Shown: positions 1-7,300, numbered from the stretch's first letter. The stretch: DNA of 10,661 nt from Fragilaria radians (GCA_900642245.1 CAAAJI010000667.1:7044-17704), one strand, 5' to 3'. The notes: generated by a model not told the origin, from the sequence alone. Numbers and translations are program-made.

Positions 1-20
1 CTTTCCAATGTTTTAAGGAT

Positions 21-213
21 AAAATATATATCCCTCAATCCTTGAGACAAAGTACTCTCTTGGTATCATGAGTATTTGCTTCATCCAGGACAGACTTGCA
101 CTGAACAGACTATCAGGAACACTATGACATGGCCTGGTTTAACACAGGATGTTGATCGCTTCTGCTCAGCATGTCCACCAACAAAGTGGTTGTTGCTGCT
201 TAGTGGAGAGGGT
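21..213 (+). pseudogene. Ty3/gypsy integrase zinc-binding (H2C2) fragment
   Basis: This is a remnant of the N-terminal zinc-binding domain of a gypsy-type integrase, which helps the enzyme bind element ends. From 61 the frame reads WYHEYLLHPG, with His at 67-69 and 82-84. It continues through TMTWPGLTQDV and reaches FCSAC, with Cys at 163-165 and 172-174. This gives H-x4-H and C-x2-C, the order expected of the gypsy H2C2 finger. Before it, in another frame from 21, KIYIPQSLRQ matches the linker that normally precedes the finger, so there is a frameshift around 50-60. After the second Cys the match fades quickly, and no DDE core follows on this strand. It cannot belong to the minus-strand gypsy element next to it, because the strand is opposite and that element has its own finger. 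The left edge of the window cuts off whatever lay upstream. Confidence 0.85.
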
Positions 214-368
214 GTTTCTCTCTATTGAAAAAGTTGATTCTCTTGAAGTTTACAAATAAGTTTTTTACCTGTCAGTTTAACTAAACATGTGCCTTAAATA
301 AGACTAATGTTGTGCTCTAGTCTTGACAGGATTTATTTCATGTCATTTTACTTCCTTTAACAATGCCA

Positions 369-1247
369 TTACATGCAGAACGCATCTGCGTACAGACATT
401 TTCTGAAGTGGATTTTTTTTTGTATCTTAAGGGTGTCATAGGAGTAAAGTCGTTCTACTTGGTACACTCTGTCCCTTTTTGGACGTACCTTACTGTCAAG
501 TAATGCTTGGTCATTGAACTTGTATTCATATTTTTCTCTCTCTGATTTTCTTTGTGTGTATTGGCATCTGAGGCCTCTTGTTTGCGCTTTTTGATTTCTT
601 TATACTCATTAGTAAATGATACATCAAACAGCATGTCTCTTACAAAGACAATTTTTTTGCTGATGCAGCATGTATAAACTGTGCACAGTAGAGCATATAG
701 AGAAGTGCAAAAAATCTTGATCATAGTCTTCAATTCAAGGTCATAAGAACATATTATGTTGCCAAAGGTTTGGTAAACATGTTCAAAAAAATTAGTTTGA
801 GGGTTTTTTGCAGTTGTTGCAACTGATTTTACCCCATAGAATTGTAAGAGTTCTTGAAAGTCTTCACCCAGAAATTCATTTCCATTGTCACAAATGCGCC
901 TCTTTTGGCGTGGGTTACGGCAAAACCATTTCTGGTGTATTATTCTTGCACTTCCTTTTGACGCTTTATCTCCAAAGTCAGTGATTGCTTGTAAGAAAGT
1001 TCCTTTTCATTGTTTGTTGTCACTGTGCATGGCCCTATTAATTCAACACAAATTCTGTCCCAAGGGGTTTGATTAATGACTTTTAAGGATACATGTCCGT
1101 ATTTCTTACGGAGATTTCTACACCTTTGACATTGGTGGCAGCTTTGATGTGTTTTTCTCTATCATTTCTGAGTCCTGGCCATATCAGGTGTGCAAGTATG
1201 GCTCTTTCTGTTGATTGAATATCTGGATGCTGTAAAGCAGTATGATT
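369..1247 (-). pseudogene. Gypsy integrase remnant (zinc finger, DDE core, C-terminal tail)
   Basis: The integrase joins element cDNA to the host genome. The zinc finger has His at 1242-1244 and 1227-1229 and, after a one-base shift near 1140, CHQCQRC with Cys at 1138-1140 and 1129-1131. The core begins with WDRICVELIGP: the first catalytic Asp is Glu (1042-1044). A TGA at 1007-1009 is followed by 183 uninterrupted codons down to 455. These include CDNGNEF (second Asp, 887-889), NPQTNFFEH (catalytic Glu, 782-784) and FVRDMLFDVSF. The second Asp and the Glu are 34 residues apart, close to the usual D-x35-E. Near 530 the homology moves to another frame (KYEYKFNDQALLDSKV) and runs to a TAA at 369-371. 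The long open run is unusual for so damaged an element but is probably chance survival. Confidence 0.92.
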
Positions 1248-1680
1248 CTAATTTTCTTGGCTTCCTAAGCGCCTTAGGTATGTACATTTTGTTGCTAAAT
1301 AGAATGGCATAATGTCCATCAACAGTTTTGGAGGTATAGTCCGGATATCTTGCTGTTGCTGAATCAGTATTTGGTCGTGACGTTGATGTTCAGCTATGGT
1401 TTGAGTACCTAACAAATAGTCTAAATCTTGCAGACTCTTATTATTCAACTTTTTATAACGCTCCGCTATTTGCTTGGAGCTAGCAGTTGTTGATGACACT
1501 TCACCAGCTGTCACATTGCATGTTCCTTTGGTGTACTCTAGTGTTGGACCAAATTCTTCACCAGCACCATCTTTGTATACGCATAGACTTAGATACTGTA
1601 GTCAAGCTTGTTTCTGCATAGATCTTTATACGGTATCCAAGGAGCATAGTTCTGTGCTCATTTAGAGTCTCAATTAAAGA
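1248..1680 (-). pseudogene. Gypsy RNase H stub and RNase H-integrase linker
   Basis: Only the end of the RNase H domain is left. IETLNEHRTMLLGYRIKIY (about 1620-1675) matches the segment leading to the 'YTDHKNL' motif, but here it reads YAETSLT, so that Asp is lost. SMRIQRWCW (near 1570-1600) and, after a frameshift, EEFGPTLEYTKGTCNV match the final helix and strand before the usual 'ADALSR'. An 88-codon open stretch from 1514 to 1248 covers the poorly conserved tether to the integrase and ends at a TAG (in the middle of QEN-stop-NHTALQH). The RNase H catalytic carboxylates upstream are absent, apparently removed with the RT thumb by a single deletion near 1680. The linker shows no motif of its own; its identity rests on being in frame between two recognised domains. 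Confidence 0.8.
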
Positions 1681-1683
1681 TCA

Positions 1684-2520
1684 CAATGCACTTTTGTAAC
1701 CTCTGGAAATGGTAGGTTGACAAGGCCCAAGAATGAGCTTAGGAGGAAGTGGGCAAATTCCGGCTGTTGTAACCAGATAGCCTAAGTATTCAAACTCTTT
1801 TGTAGAAATACATTTTTCAATGTCTATATGAAGGTTAGCTGTGTCCAGCTTCTCCAAAATTGTTCTAAGTTTAGAAGATGTTCTTTATAGTAACCCTTTG
1901 TGGCTATTAGAACATCACCTAGATAAGACCTTGCAAAGTCAAATCCAACCATCAGTTGGGATATTTTACTTTGAAAAATCTCAAGGGAGTTCGCAACTCC
2001 CTTGGGCAATTGCAAGTAGGAGCATTCACTCCATACAAAGACAATTATGCGTAGCTTTTGAGCCTGAGGAGTCAAGCAAATGGTGCAATAACCCAAGTTG
2101 AGGTCACTGGATGTTGCGTCTGTGAATCCATTCAAACATGTTGCAATGTCCTGTATTTAGGAATAGGGTACGCGTCCCTTTCTTGTTTGAGTTTAAGACC
2201 CTGAATTTTACAGTTTCATTCTTTTTTGGAATCATGAATGATGGACATTGATACTCCAACACTACTTGGGGTTTTAAAATTTCTAAGTTGCAAAAGCGTT
2301 GTATTTCCTTTTGTCTCATGTATTTTTGGAACTGAAAAGATGTTGTACCTTCTTTGAGCTTGAAGCTTACTGAATCTGTATTCCAGTCATCTTGAGTGCA
2401 AAAAAAAGACAAATGCTTTGATTTGTAGAGCAAGGCTTTCAACCTCATGTTGTTGATTACTACTTAAATGTTTAAGTGTATTAATTGTGGCATCTATATT
2501 TGCCTTTTCATACTTAGCGT
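1684..2520 (-). pseudogene. Gypsy reverse transcriptase remnant, YLGD active site
   Basis: This is the palm and fingers of a gypsy reverse transcriptase. Reading down the minus strand: DAKYEKANIDATINTL (linker, about 2475-2520), then WNTDSVSFKLKEG, then CPSFMIPKKNETVKF. After a frameshift near 2110-2140 come GFTDATSSDLNLGYCTI, with the first catalytic Asp at 2103-2105, and then LQLPKGVANSLEIFQSK. The active-site box YxDD reads YLGD at 1914-1925: Gly (1917-1919) replaces the first Asp of the pair, which would abolish polymerisation. KEFEYLGYLVTTAGI at about 1756-1800 is the start of the thumb region. Homology then stops abruptly near 1684, so the connection domain is gone. Identity is secure from motif order; function is clearly lost. 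Confidence 0.92.
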
Positions 2521-2950
2521 CTAATAAAGACATAGGAGTTGATACTGTGCGAAATCATCCTGTGAGTTGCCAAGGTTTGTAACACATAAGAAAAATCTGT
2601 GTATTGCTCCCGCATTGGTATTGCAATGCCGTTCCACCTCAAATGCTTAGTGAAAAATATAATTTCCGTTTCATTGAAATTTGTAGATTGCGTCCAATGA
2701 TCATAAAATATATATGGATTGTTGTGATGTGGCATCTCCAGCTATATTCCAGTTGATTTTGCGGCTTGGCACAAATTTTAGTGATAAGATTTGTAAGTGG
2801 ATATTGTATGTCATAACGAATTTTCCAGTGTTGGTACGTGGATTTTTTTGTATTAGGATGTATACCGCGGAACAGCGCAACCGAAGACTATTATTTAGAT
2901 ATGACATTATCCTGATTCATGACATCCATAAACACTACAAAGATTACTAG
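2520..2950 (-). pseudogene. Gypsy aspartic protease remnant and linker to RT
   Basis: In the element this domain cuts the Gag-Pol polyprotein. The clearest part, near 2707-2850, reads TGKFVMTYNIHLQ, then FVPSRKINWNI, then GDATSQQ, the beta-strand region between the active site and the flap in gypsy proteases. A frame change near 2705 leads to FMIIGRNLQ (2680-2707), matching the usual DMIIGRDLL motif. HLRWNGIAIPMRE follows, the common tail leading into the RT linker. The active-site triad (DSG or DTG) is not recognisable. A weak candidate near 2905-2926 reads DVMNQDNVIS. Frames switch at least twice and stops are present, so no protein is made. Calling this a protease rests on motif order and on its place directly before RT. 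Confidence 0.75.
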
Positions 2951-3959
2951 TTGAAGTTAAGTTTTGAAGGAACCGTCTGAGAATTAATCGATTACAGAAT
3001 AGTTGAGCTATAACATGTAAACTAATTGACCTTTTAGCAAATGGTTGATCCAAATTTTTGAATGGTGACCATTTTCAATGTTAGCCAAGGAAACGTATTG
3101 GCTGGAATAAATTTGGATCAACAATAGTAACCTGTGAACAGTGAAGGAAAATCATAAAATTGAGTAGCGTGATGAAAACTTCAATGATTGTCACATTTTC
3201 CCTTCTTTACCAAATTGATGATGATAAAGACATTTCTAAAGCTGTCAATATTCCCACAGGTGCCAATACCTGATGAAGATTAAGGTTCATGAGCTTATGG
3301 TAGGGCCAAATTTGGGACAGTATGATGCATAAGGATAAGAATAACTCCGTCACTCAAAGCCTCAAAAAGGAGCGAAAACAGAATTGGAAGGATATGGAAA
3401 CAAAAAAATTACAAAATGTAGAAGCAATTAATTGCCTTTGATTCTGAGAATGCAAATATTTTTCAATATCACATTCTTCACCAATATGCTTTTAATTCCA
3501 CTTCCAAAAAATGTATTTGAGTTGGTTACAATTTTAGTATTCAGCTCAAACTTGTTTACTCTCAATACTTTTGTGTAAGTACTCATTTCCGCTCAACACA
3601 GTGATAATGAACAGCTATACCTGACTTATGGGTTATGTTCCAAGCACGTTCATTTCCGATACCAGCTTATGCTTTGAAGTCCACCTTGCAGTTTTAATAA
3701 GTGATTTACACTCTTTCCTGTTCCCGTCGATTACTCTAACATGTCTTCAAAATATTGTTTGTCAGCCGTAACAAAAGGCTGGTCAGTCTTAACTGTCCAA
3801 GTCAATAGCGTTCCATAAAGATTTCAGTGTCAAAAGGTTTGTTCTCCGATTTTTTCAAAGAAATTTAGAACTGGTATTTGCCTTCTTACATAGCGATTAG
3901 TAATTCAAGGACACTTTTCATATCTACTCTACTCTACAACCCATACCCATAAAATTGCC
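2951..3959. other. Intergenic region without recognisable genes
   Basis: About 1 kb separates the gypsy remnant from the NTPase gene. Neither strand gives a readable protein motif. I looked specifically for gypsy gag or a CCHC knuckle on the minus strand and saw none. The plus strand holds only short peptides, such as a lysine-rich stretch near 3330-3420, without known similarity. The one ordered structure is the inverted-repeat element at 3044-3122, entered separately. Just before the gene the sequence turns pyrimidine-rich (CTACTCTACTCTACAACCC near 3924-3942), which could be part of a 5' untranslated leader. No TATA box or other promoter element could be assigned with confidence. Confidence 0.6.
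3044..3122. repeat. 79-bp element with 14-bp perfect terminal inverted repeats
   Basis: GTTGATCCAAATTT at 3044-3057 is exactly the reverse complement of AAATTTGGATCAAC at 3109-3122. Inside lie two further inverted repeats. AATGGT/ACCATT at 3061-3066 and 3068-3073 is flanked by TTG/CAA at 3058-3060 and 3076-3078, with a two-base bulge. AGCCAA/TTGGCT at 3083-3088 and 3098-3103 has a nine-base loop. Together they could fold into a three-way junction: one outer stem and two hairpins. It may be a very short inverted-repeat transposon relic (MITE-like), a structured non-coding element, or the solo end of a larger element. No target-site duplication was confirmed. Confidence 0.6.
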
Positions 3960-5843
3960 ATGCATAATGCGGATTGTAGTATAGAGAAATATTCGATTCC
4001 CTTCGAATCGAAGAGAATGAATGACATTAACACCTATTCTAACTTATTATCGCGCCATGGAGTACCAAATGCTGATGAAGCATGTTACACAGCATGGGTT
4101 TTGGCGATTCAGAATGCAACGATTACTTGTTTGAACTCAAAGGATGATTGGGTAGAAAATCAAGGTCTTATTCAAGTAAAGCGAATGACTGCAAACGACC
4201 TTCAAAGTGAGACTACTGATCATCTTCGTTTTACTGAGGATGACTACGAACAGACTCTGGATGTTGTGAGACTTCCAATCGCAATTCCTAAAGAGAGTGC
4301 TCAGAGGGCGCCGGACTTTTTGTTCATTCGTCCTGATGACATTGCCTTGTTCCGTAGTATAACTAACGATCAATGGAGCATATTGATTGGAAATCCAGGA
4401 ATATCCAAATCTTGGTTTCAATGGAAGTTTATTTTATTTTGCTATCGTCAGGACTTGTTTGAGCTGTTGAGACAAAAAGAAGTTGTAACAGATACAGCAG
4501 TGTTGCCCATCGACTTTGAACATTTATCCAATGAAGACACTGATGACTGTGACGCTCGGAGAAAACGGTCGAAATTCTCCCCATTAACCCTGCCCAAATT
4601 TATCTTACGAACCGTGAATGGGGTGAGATCTCATTGGTTTGCTCTCAGTCGATTTGAAAAGGTCTTGGCAATACGTCATAGACCGGAGGATCTACCACTC
4701 CTCACAGATGCAAGCACTACTGTTCTATGGGAACCTTCTGAGGGCACTAACCCTATTTTTTCAACGGATACTGAATGTAAAGTTGTTGCCACAGTGTCAC
4801 CTAATCCAGTTAGATATCATGGCTTTGCAAAAAATGCAATAAAGTTCTACATGCCTTGTCCAAGTGGACTCCAGATCCGCTTGATGGGGGAAATATATAG
4901 AAGCTTTGCCAGGGGAGCAAGTATTCCTGATGACGATGTAATACAAACTAGAGTGAAGGAGTATGGTCCATTTATTCAGATTGCCTTGAGCCCTAATATT
5001 ACGCATGTGAACGAATTTGCTTCCAAACGTGACTTAGAAATGCATAAAGTGTTTTCTGTGCCTCGTGATTTGAGAAATATTTTAAAATCAAGCCACGTAG
5101 AAGATGAATTGATGATTACCAATAGAGTGGTCATTTTCTCGCATCGATTGGCTAGATTTGTCATTCAACGAGATGATGCGAAGATATTTGGTGGATATAC
5201 TTTTCCTATGTATAGATTCAGTTGTGCTTATGTACTAAGTCAGATACAGAAGGAGATTGCAAATGCTGGCATTGATGCCGTGATGAATCACTTGGTAGCA
5301 GTGAACAAGGGTATGAAGAATTTTGAAGACGTCATTCCCTACTTTCTTGAGCGGGTTTTTGAGCTACATGCACTGTCTGGAATACATTGGAAATACATCC
5401 CATTGAAATTGGGAACAAGTGGAAGCATAGAATGGAAAGATTATCATGTGAAGTTGGAATTCGTGAGTCATGCAGTAACTGTATTTGGTGACATGAAACC
5501 TGGCGTCTTGTATTGTCCTTCTGATCGAACGTTTCCGCTTATCGACATGTACTACAAGGATTCTCAGAACAATTTGGTTTGCATTCAAGCAACAATGGCA
5601 AAAGTCCATGCTAAGTCATTGTCATCTTACAAGGAATTTTTTGAAATTATTTCACCTTCAGAATATGCGGCTGTGCACGTTTTTTATCTAACTTTACCAT
5701 GTCGAAAGGATGACTTTGTATCAAAATCAGTTTCATACGATAAATTTTATGATGGAGTGAATTCTATCAATATGGTTGAATGGAATCCAAACCTATCATT
5801 CTATTGCTTACTTCCACCAGACTCTTTTGAAAGGGAATATTAG
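3960..5843 (+). CDS. Crinkler/RHS-type P-loop NTPase with nuclease-like C-terminal domain
   Basis: This is an intact 627-residue, single-exon frame. The ATG at 3960 has G at -3 (gccATG); the next Met is residue 20. Residues 1-120 resemble nothing I know, and no signal peptide or membrane segment is evident. LFIRPDDIALF (121-131) leads to a P-loop, GNPGISKS (144-151), then WFQW. This is the NPGIxKS style of Crinkler/RHS NTPases, with Ser where Gly usually precedes the Lys. TTVLWEPSEG (253-262) sits where Walker B is expected, and KVVATVSPNP (274-283) then KFYMPCPSG (295-303) match the following family blocks. RRKRSK (200-205) could be a nuclear signal. Near the C-terminus, FPLIDMYY (525-532, Asp529) and VCIQATMAKVH (540-550) fit the PD-(D/E)XK-like nuclease fold, with Gln-x-Thr in place of Glu-x-Lys, and FYCLLPPDSF (614-623) closes it. 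Known family roles are retroelement-linked nuclear proteins and effectors; its role here is unknown. Both flanking elements are broken, so survival of this frame suggests a functional or young gene. Confidence 0.8.
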   Translation: MHNADCSIEKYSIPFESKRMNDINTYSNLLSRHGVPNADEACYTAWVLAIQNATITCLNSKDDWVENQGLIQVKRMTANDLQSETTDHLRFTEDDYEQTLDVVRLPIAIPKESAQRAPDFLFIRPDDIALFRSITNDQWSILIGNPGISKSWFQWKFILFCYRQDLFELLRQKEVVTDTAVLPIDFEHLSNEDTDDCDARRKRSKFSPLTLPKFILRTVNGVRSHWFALSRFEKVLAIRHRPEDLPLLTDASTTVLWEPSEGTNPIFSTDTECKVVATVSPNPVRYHGFAKNAIKFYMPCPSGLQIRLMGEIYRSFARGASIPDDDVIQTRVKEYGPFIQIALSPNITHVNEFASKRDLEMHKVFSVPRDLRNILKSSHVEDELMITNRVVIFSHRLARFVIQRDDAKIFGGYTFPMYRFSCAYVLSQIQKEIANAGIDAVMNHLVAVNKGMKNFEDVIPYFLERVFELHALSGIHWKYIPLKLGTSGSIEWKDYHVKLEFVSHAVTVFGDMKPGVLYCPSDRTFPLIDMYYKDSQNNLVCIQATMAKVHAKSLSSYKEFFEIISPSEYAAVHVFYLTLPCRKDDFVSKSVSYDKFYDGVNSINMVEWNPNLSFYCLLPPDSFEREY

Positions 5844-6299
5844 ATCAGTATGTCTTTGAAATAACGTTATTGGTTAACTCTGAATTTTTTATTTTGTCAT
5901 ATTACTTTCCATTCCTCTCCTTTCACGTTGTGATACCCTGTAATACATTTTGCCTTGATATCTACCTTTCTTGACTTGATAAGGTTTGAATGCTTCCATA
6001 AACCAAAGGTTAAAATGTTTCTATGAGTTTTCAACGAGAAAGAGTGAAGTGGATTGGTTGAGTCAGAGTTGTAAACGCAAATAGTGATGATTATGTAATC
6101 AATAATCGATCTAGATTTTGGAAATATTGCTTACATTCATCCCACCTTAGGTATATTTGTCTTTATCCATTATGGATATTGGATATTCAAGATTGTGTGG
6201 TCAGAGATAGTTTTGGTTATTTTATTAATATTGATAACTTTCAAGTGCAACTTTTGTTGAACTTTTACTTTCATCTGCTTGATCAACTGAATAGAAAAC
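5844..6299. other. Intergenic region between NTPase gene and copia gag remnant
   Basis: This stretch has no supportable gene. It would contain the 3' untranslated region of the NTPase gene, but no AATAAA signal was found after the TAG at 5841-5843. It should also hold the 5' LTR and primer-binding site of the copia element if those survived; I could recognise neither a TGTT...CA boundary nor a tRNA-complementary tract. A 7-bp palindrome, TATCCAT-T-ATGGATA, lies at 6164-6178. An open frame that starts at 6179 is out of register with the copia gag homology until about 6541, so its first part is not taken as coding. Confidence 0.55.
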
Positions 6300-6870
6300 T
6301 TTCTAAACATGGGTACTCATTCTTTCTATTGATGTTAAAGCTAGTAACGACTGGATTGCTTTTAGCATTGTCAAATGATGAAAGATCAAGGATCATCCTG
6401 AAGGAAGTGCGGCTAGCACTTGGCAGAATCTCCAGAAAAAATTTGATGTCGTTTCTTCCCCTTCTATGGTTAAGGTGGACAAGAAATTCAGAGAATCATC
6501 TCGCAATAAAGTTCAAGATCCTGAAGTTTCGATTATATAGCTTGCACATGATGGAAAAGAGAATTGGAGGTAATGAATAACCTTTGGCAGTTGAGGAGAT
6601 TAGAGCAGAAATGAGTCTGCCTTTCAAAAGATTAAGTATGAAAGCTATAAGATATGATGGTGAAGAATGAGAAGAACATGCACTTTTTACCGGTCATTAT
6701 AAAGATAGTTACAGAAATTGTGGACAGATTGGGCTTTGTTACAGTAAAAGTTGATCAAAGCACAATGTTGGTGGTCACAATAACGTGACTAAAGGAAATT
6801 ATTGTACTTATTCCCGTAGGTTACGTCATATCAAGCAAAACTGTTTTAAATTAAAGAAATAGGAAACCCG
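6300..6870 (+). pseudogene. Copia gag remnant A (capsid and two degenerate zinc knuckles)
   Basis: In the frame starting at 6313 the sequence reads VLILSIDVKASNDWIAFSIVK, two stops, then HPEGSAASTWQNLQKKFDVV, PSMVKVDKKFRESS and QDPEVSII: the core of a UBN2-type copia Gag. Near 6541 homology moves to another frame with MMEKRIGGNE, a TAA, PLAVEEIRAEMSLPFKRLSMK, and then ALFTGHYKD. The segment normally found between 'DPEVWI' and 'LEKRIG' (about 35 residues, with the VLNNL motif) is missing. Two zinc knuckles follow. The first, YRNCGQIGL, has lost Cys and His ligands. The second, CTYSRRLRHIKQNC, keeps the C-x2-C-x4-H-x4-C spacing with Ser for the second Cys, and is followed by FKLKK. Further stops lie at 6668, 6752 and 6860. 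Confidence 0.85.
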
Positions 6871-7300
6871 ATACAACAAGTTGGAATTGATGCGTCCAAG
6901 AATGATAGTTGATCAATTAATGTTTCTATTGTTAAACAATTTGAGAAATGACTTTGAATTGCAATTATTGTTATTGAAGGAACAGATTCGAAGTAAGGAT
7001 AATGCACGAAATACTGAAGAGCCAAAGGAGGAATCTAATATAAAATTGGAGAAAATTCATTGTCAACTACAAAGATGGATTGGGTGATGAATAGGAGATA
7101 GTTGCCAGGCAATTTGAAGGAAAATGCCAAAACTGTGGTAGGCGGTGCCATGAGACAGCCTAATGTAAGTGAAAGTAAATGCAATAAGAGAAAAAAAGAG
7201 ATTAAATACAATGATTGTAAGAATTGGGACACTTCCTGATTGAGGTTCAAGTTTTAGATAAGTCAAGAAAAGAAGATAACCTCTGTGAAGCAACCACAGT
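6871..7300 (+). pseudogene. Copia gag remnant B (capsid C-terminus and zinc knuckle)
   Basis: This is a second gag piece directly after remnant A and in the same frame as its end. It reads DQLMFLLLNNLRNDFELQLL and then LLLKEQIRSKDNARNTEEPK, matching the C-terminal part of UBN2-type Gag ('FMIHVLNNL...YELQ...LLEKRIG..ENPLTIEELREELNLRFE'). The open stretch ends at the TGA at 7085-7087. A shift then gives FEGKCQNCGRRCHETA-stop-C, a nearly perfect C-x2-C-x4-H-x4-C knuckle at 7125-7166 with a TAA at 7161-7163 as one residue. A weaker second knuckle may survive near 7215-7245 (CKN, then GHFLIEVQVLDKS after a shift). It overlaps remnant A in content (both have the EKRIG and knuckle region), so the two are separate copies or a duplication, not one continuous gene. 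Confidence 0.8.

Larger units (their letters stand above)
369..2950 (-). mobile_element. Degenerate Ty3/gypsy LTR retrotransposon (pol region)
   Basis: This is a decayed gypsy element on the minus strand with the canonical pol order: protease, reverse transcriptase, RNase H, integrase. Homology is visible only by switching frames, because many stops and indels interrupt it. Most of the RT thumb and RNase H is missing near 1680. The catalytic motif of RT is altered (YLGD), and the first acidic residue of the integrase core is Glu instead of Asp. No gag or zinc knuckle was recognised upstream, at 2951-3959 on this strand. I could not define long terminal repeats, a primer-binding site or target-site duplications on either side, so the outer limits are those of visible coding homology. 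The element is surely non-autonomous and probably old. Confidence 0.92.
6300..7300 (+). mobile_element. Ty1/copia-type gag remnants, two partial copies
   Basis: Plus-strand sequence matching the capsid (UBN2-like) and nucleocapsid parts of copia-type gag, as found in many algal and plant elements. It holds two successive partial copies, entered separately below. No copia protease, integrase, RT or RNase H was recognised downstream, and no LTRs were found, so this is a gag-only relic. Multiple in-frame stops and at least three frame changes show that it is not translated as a whole. Confidence 0.85.

Noticed and set aside
61..72. TGGTATCATGAG, resembling the initiator-tRNA-Met primer-binding site of copia elements
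   Set aside because: It encodes WYHE of the integrase zinc finger in a continuous homologous frame, which explains it fully.
1474..2101. Plus-strand open frames of 63 and 86 codons across this part of the gypsy element
   Set aside because: They lie antisense to recognised RT, RNase H and integrase-linker homology on the minus strand and have no motif of their own.
2714..2950. Plus-strand open frame of 78 codons
   Set aside because: It is antisense to the protease remnant (KFVMTYNIHLQ and FVPSRKINW on the minus strand) and shows no independent similarity.
3522..3535. 14-base direct repeat TTGGTTACAATTTT, also at 7684-7697
   Set aside because: A match of this length is near chance expectation in 10 kb of AT-rich DNA, and the surrounding sequence does not align.
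5844..6300. Possible copia LTR upstream of the gag remnants
   Set aside because: No second copy is present in the window and no TG...CA ends or primer-binding site could be recognised, so an LTR cannot be supported.
6179..6540. First part of a 133-codon plus-strand frame before the copia gag
   Set aside because: The gag homology between 6313 and 6540 lies in a different frame with stops; this frame only becomes gag-like from about 6541.
7035..7293. Two hydrophobic minus-strand ORFs resembling membrane proteins
   Set aside because: They are antisense to the copia zinc-knuckle region; the hydrophobic look comes from reading A-rich sense sequence backwards.
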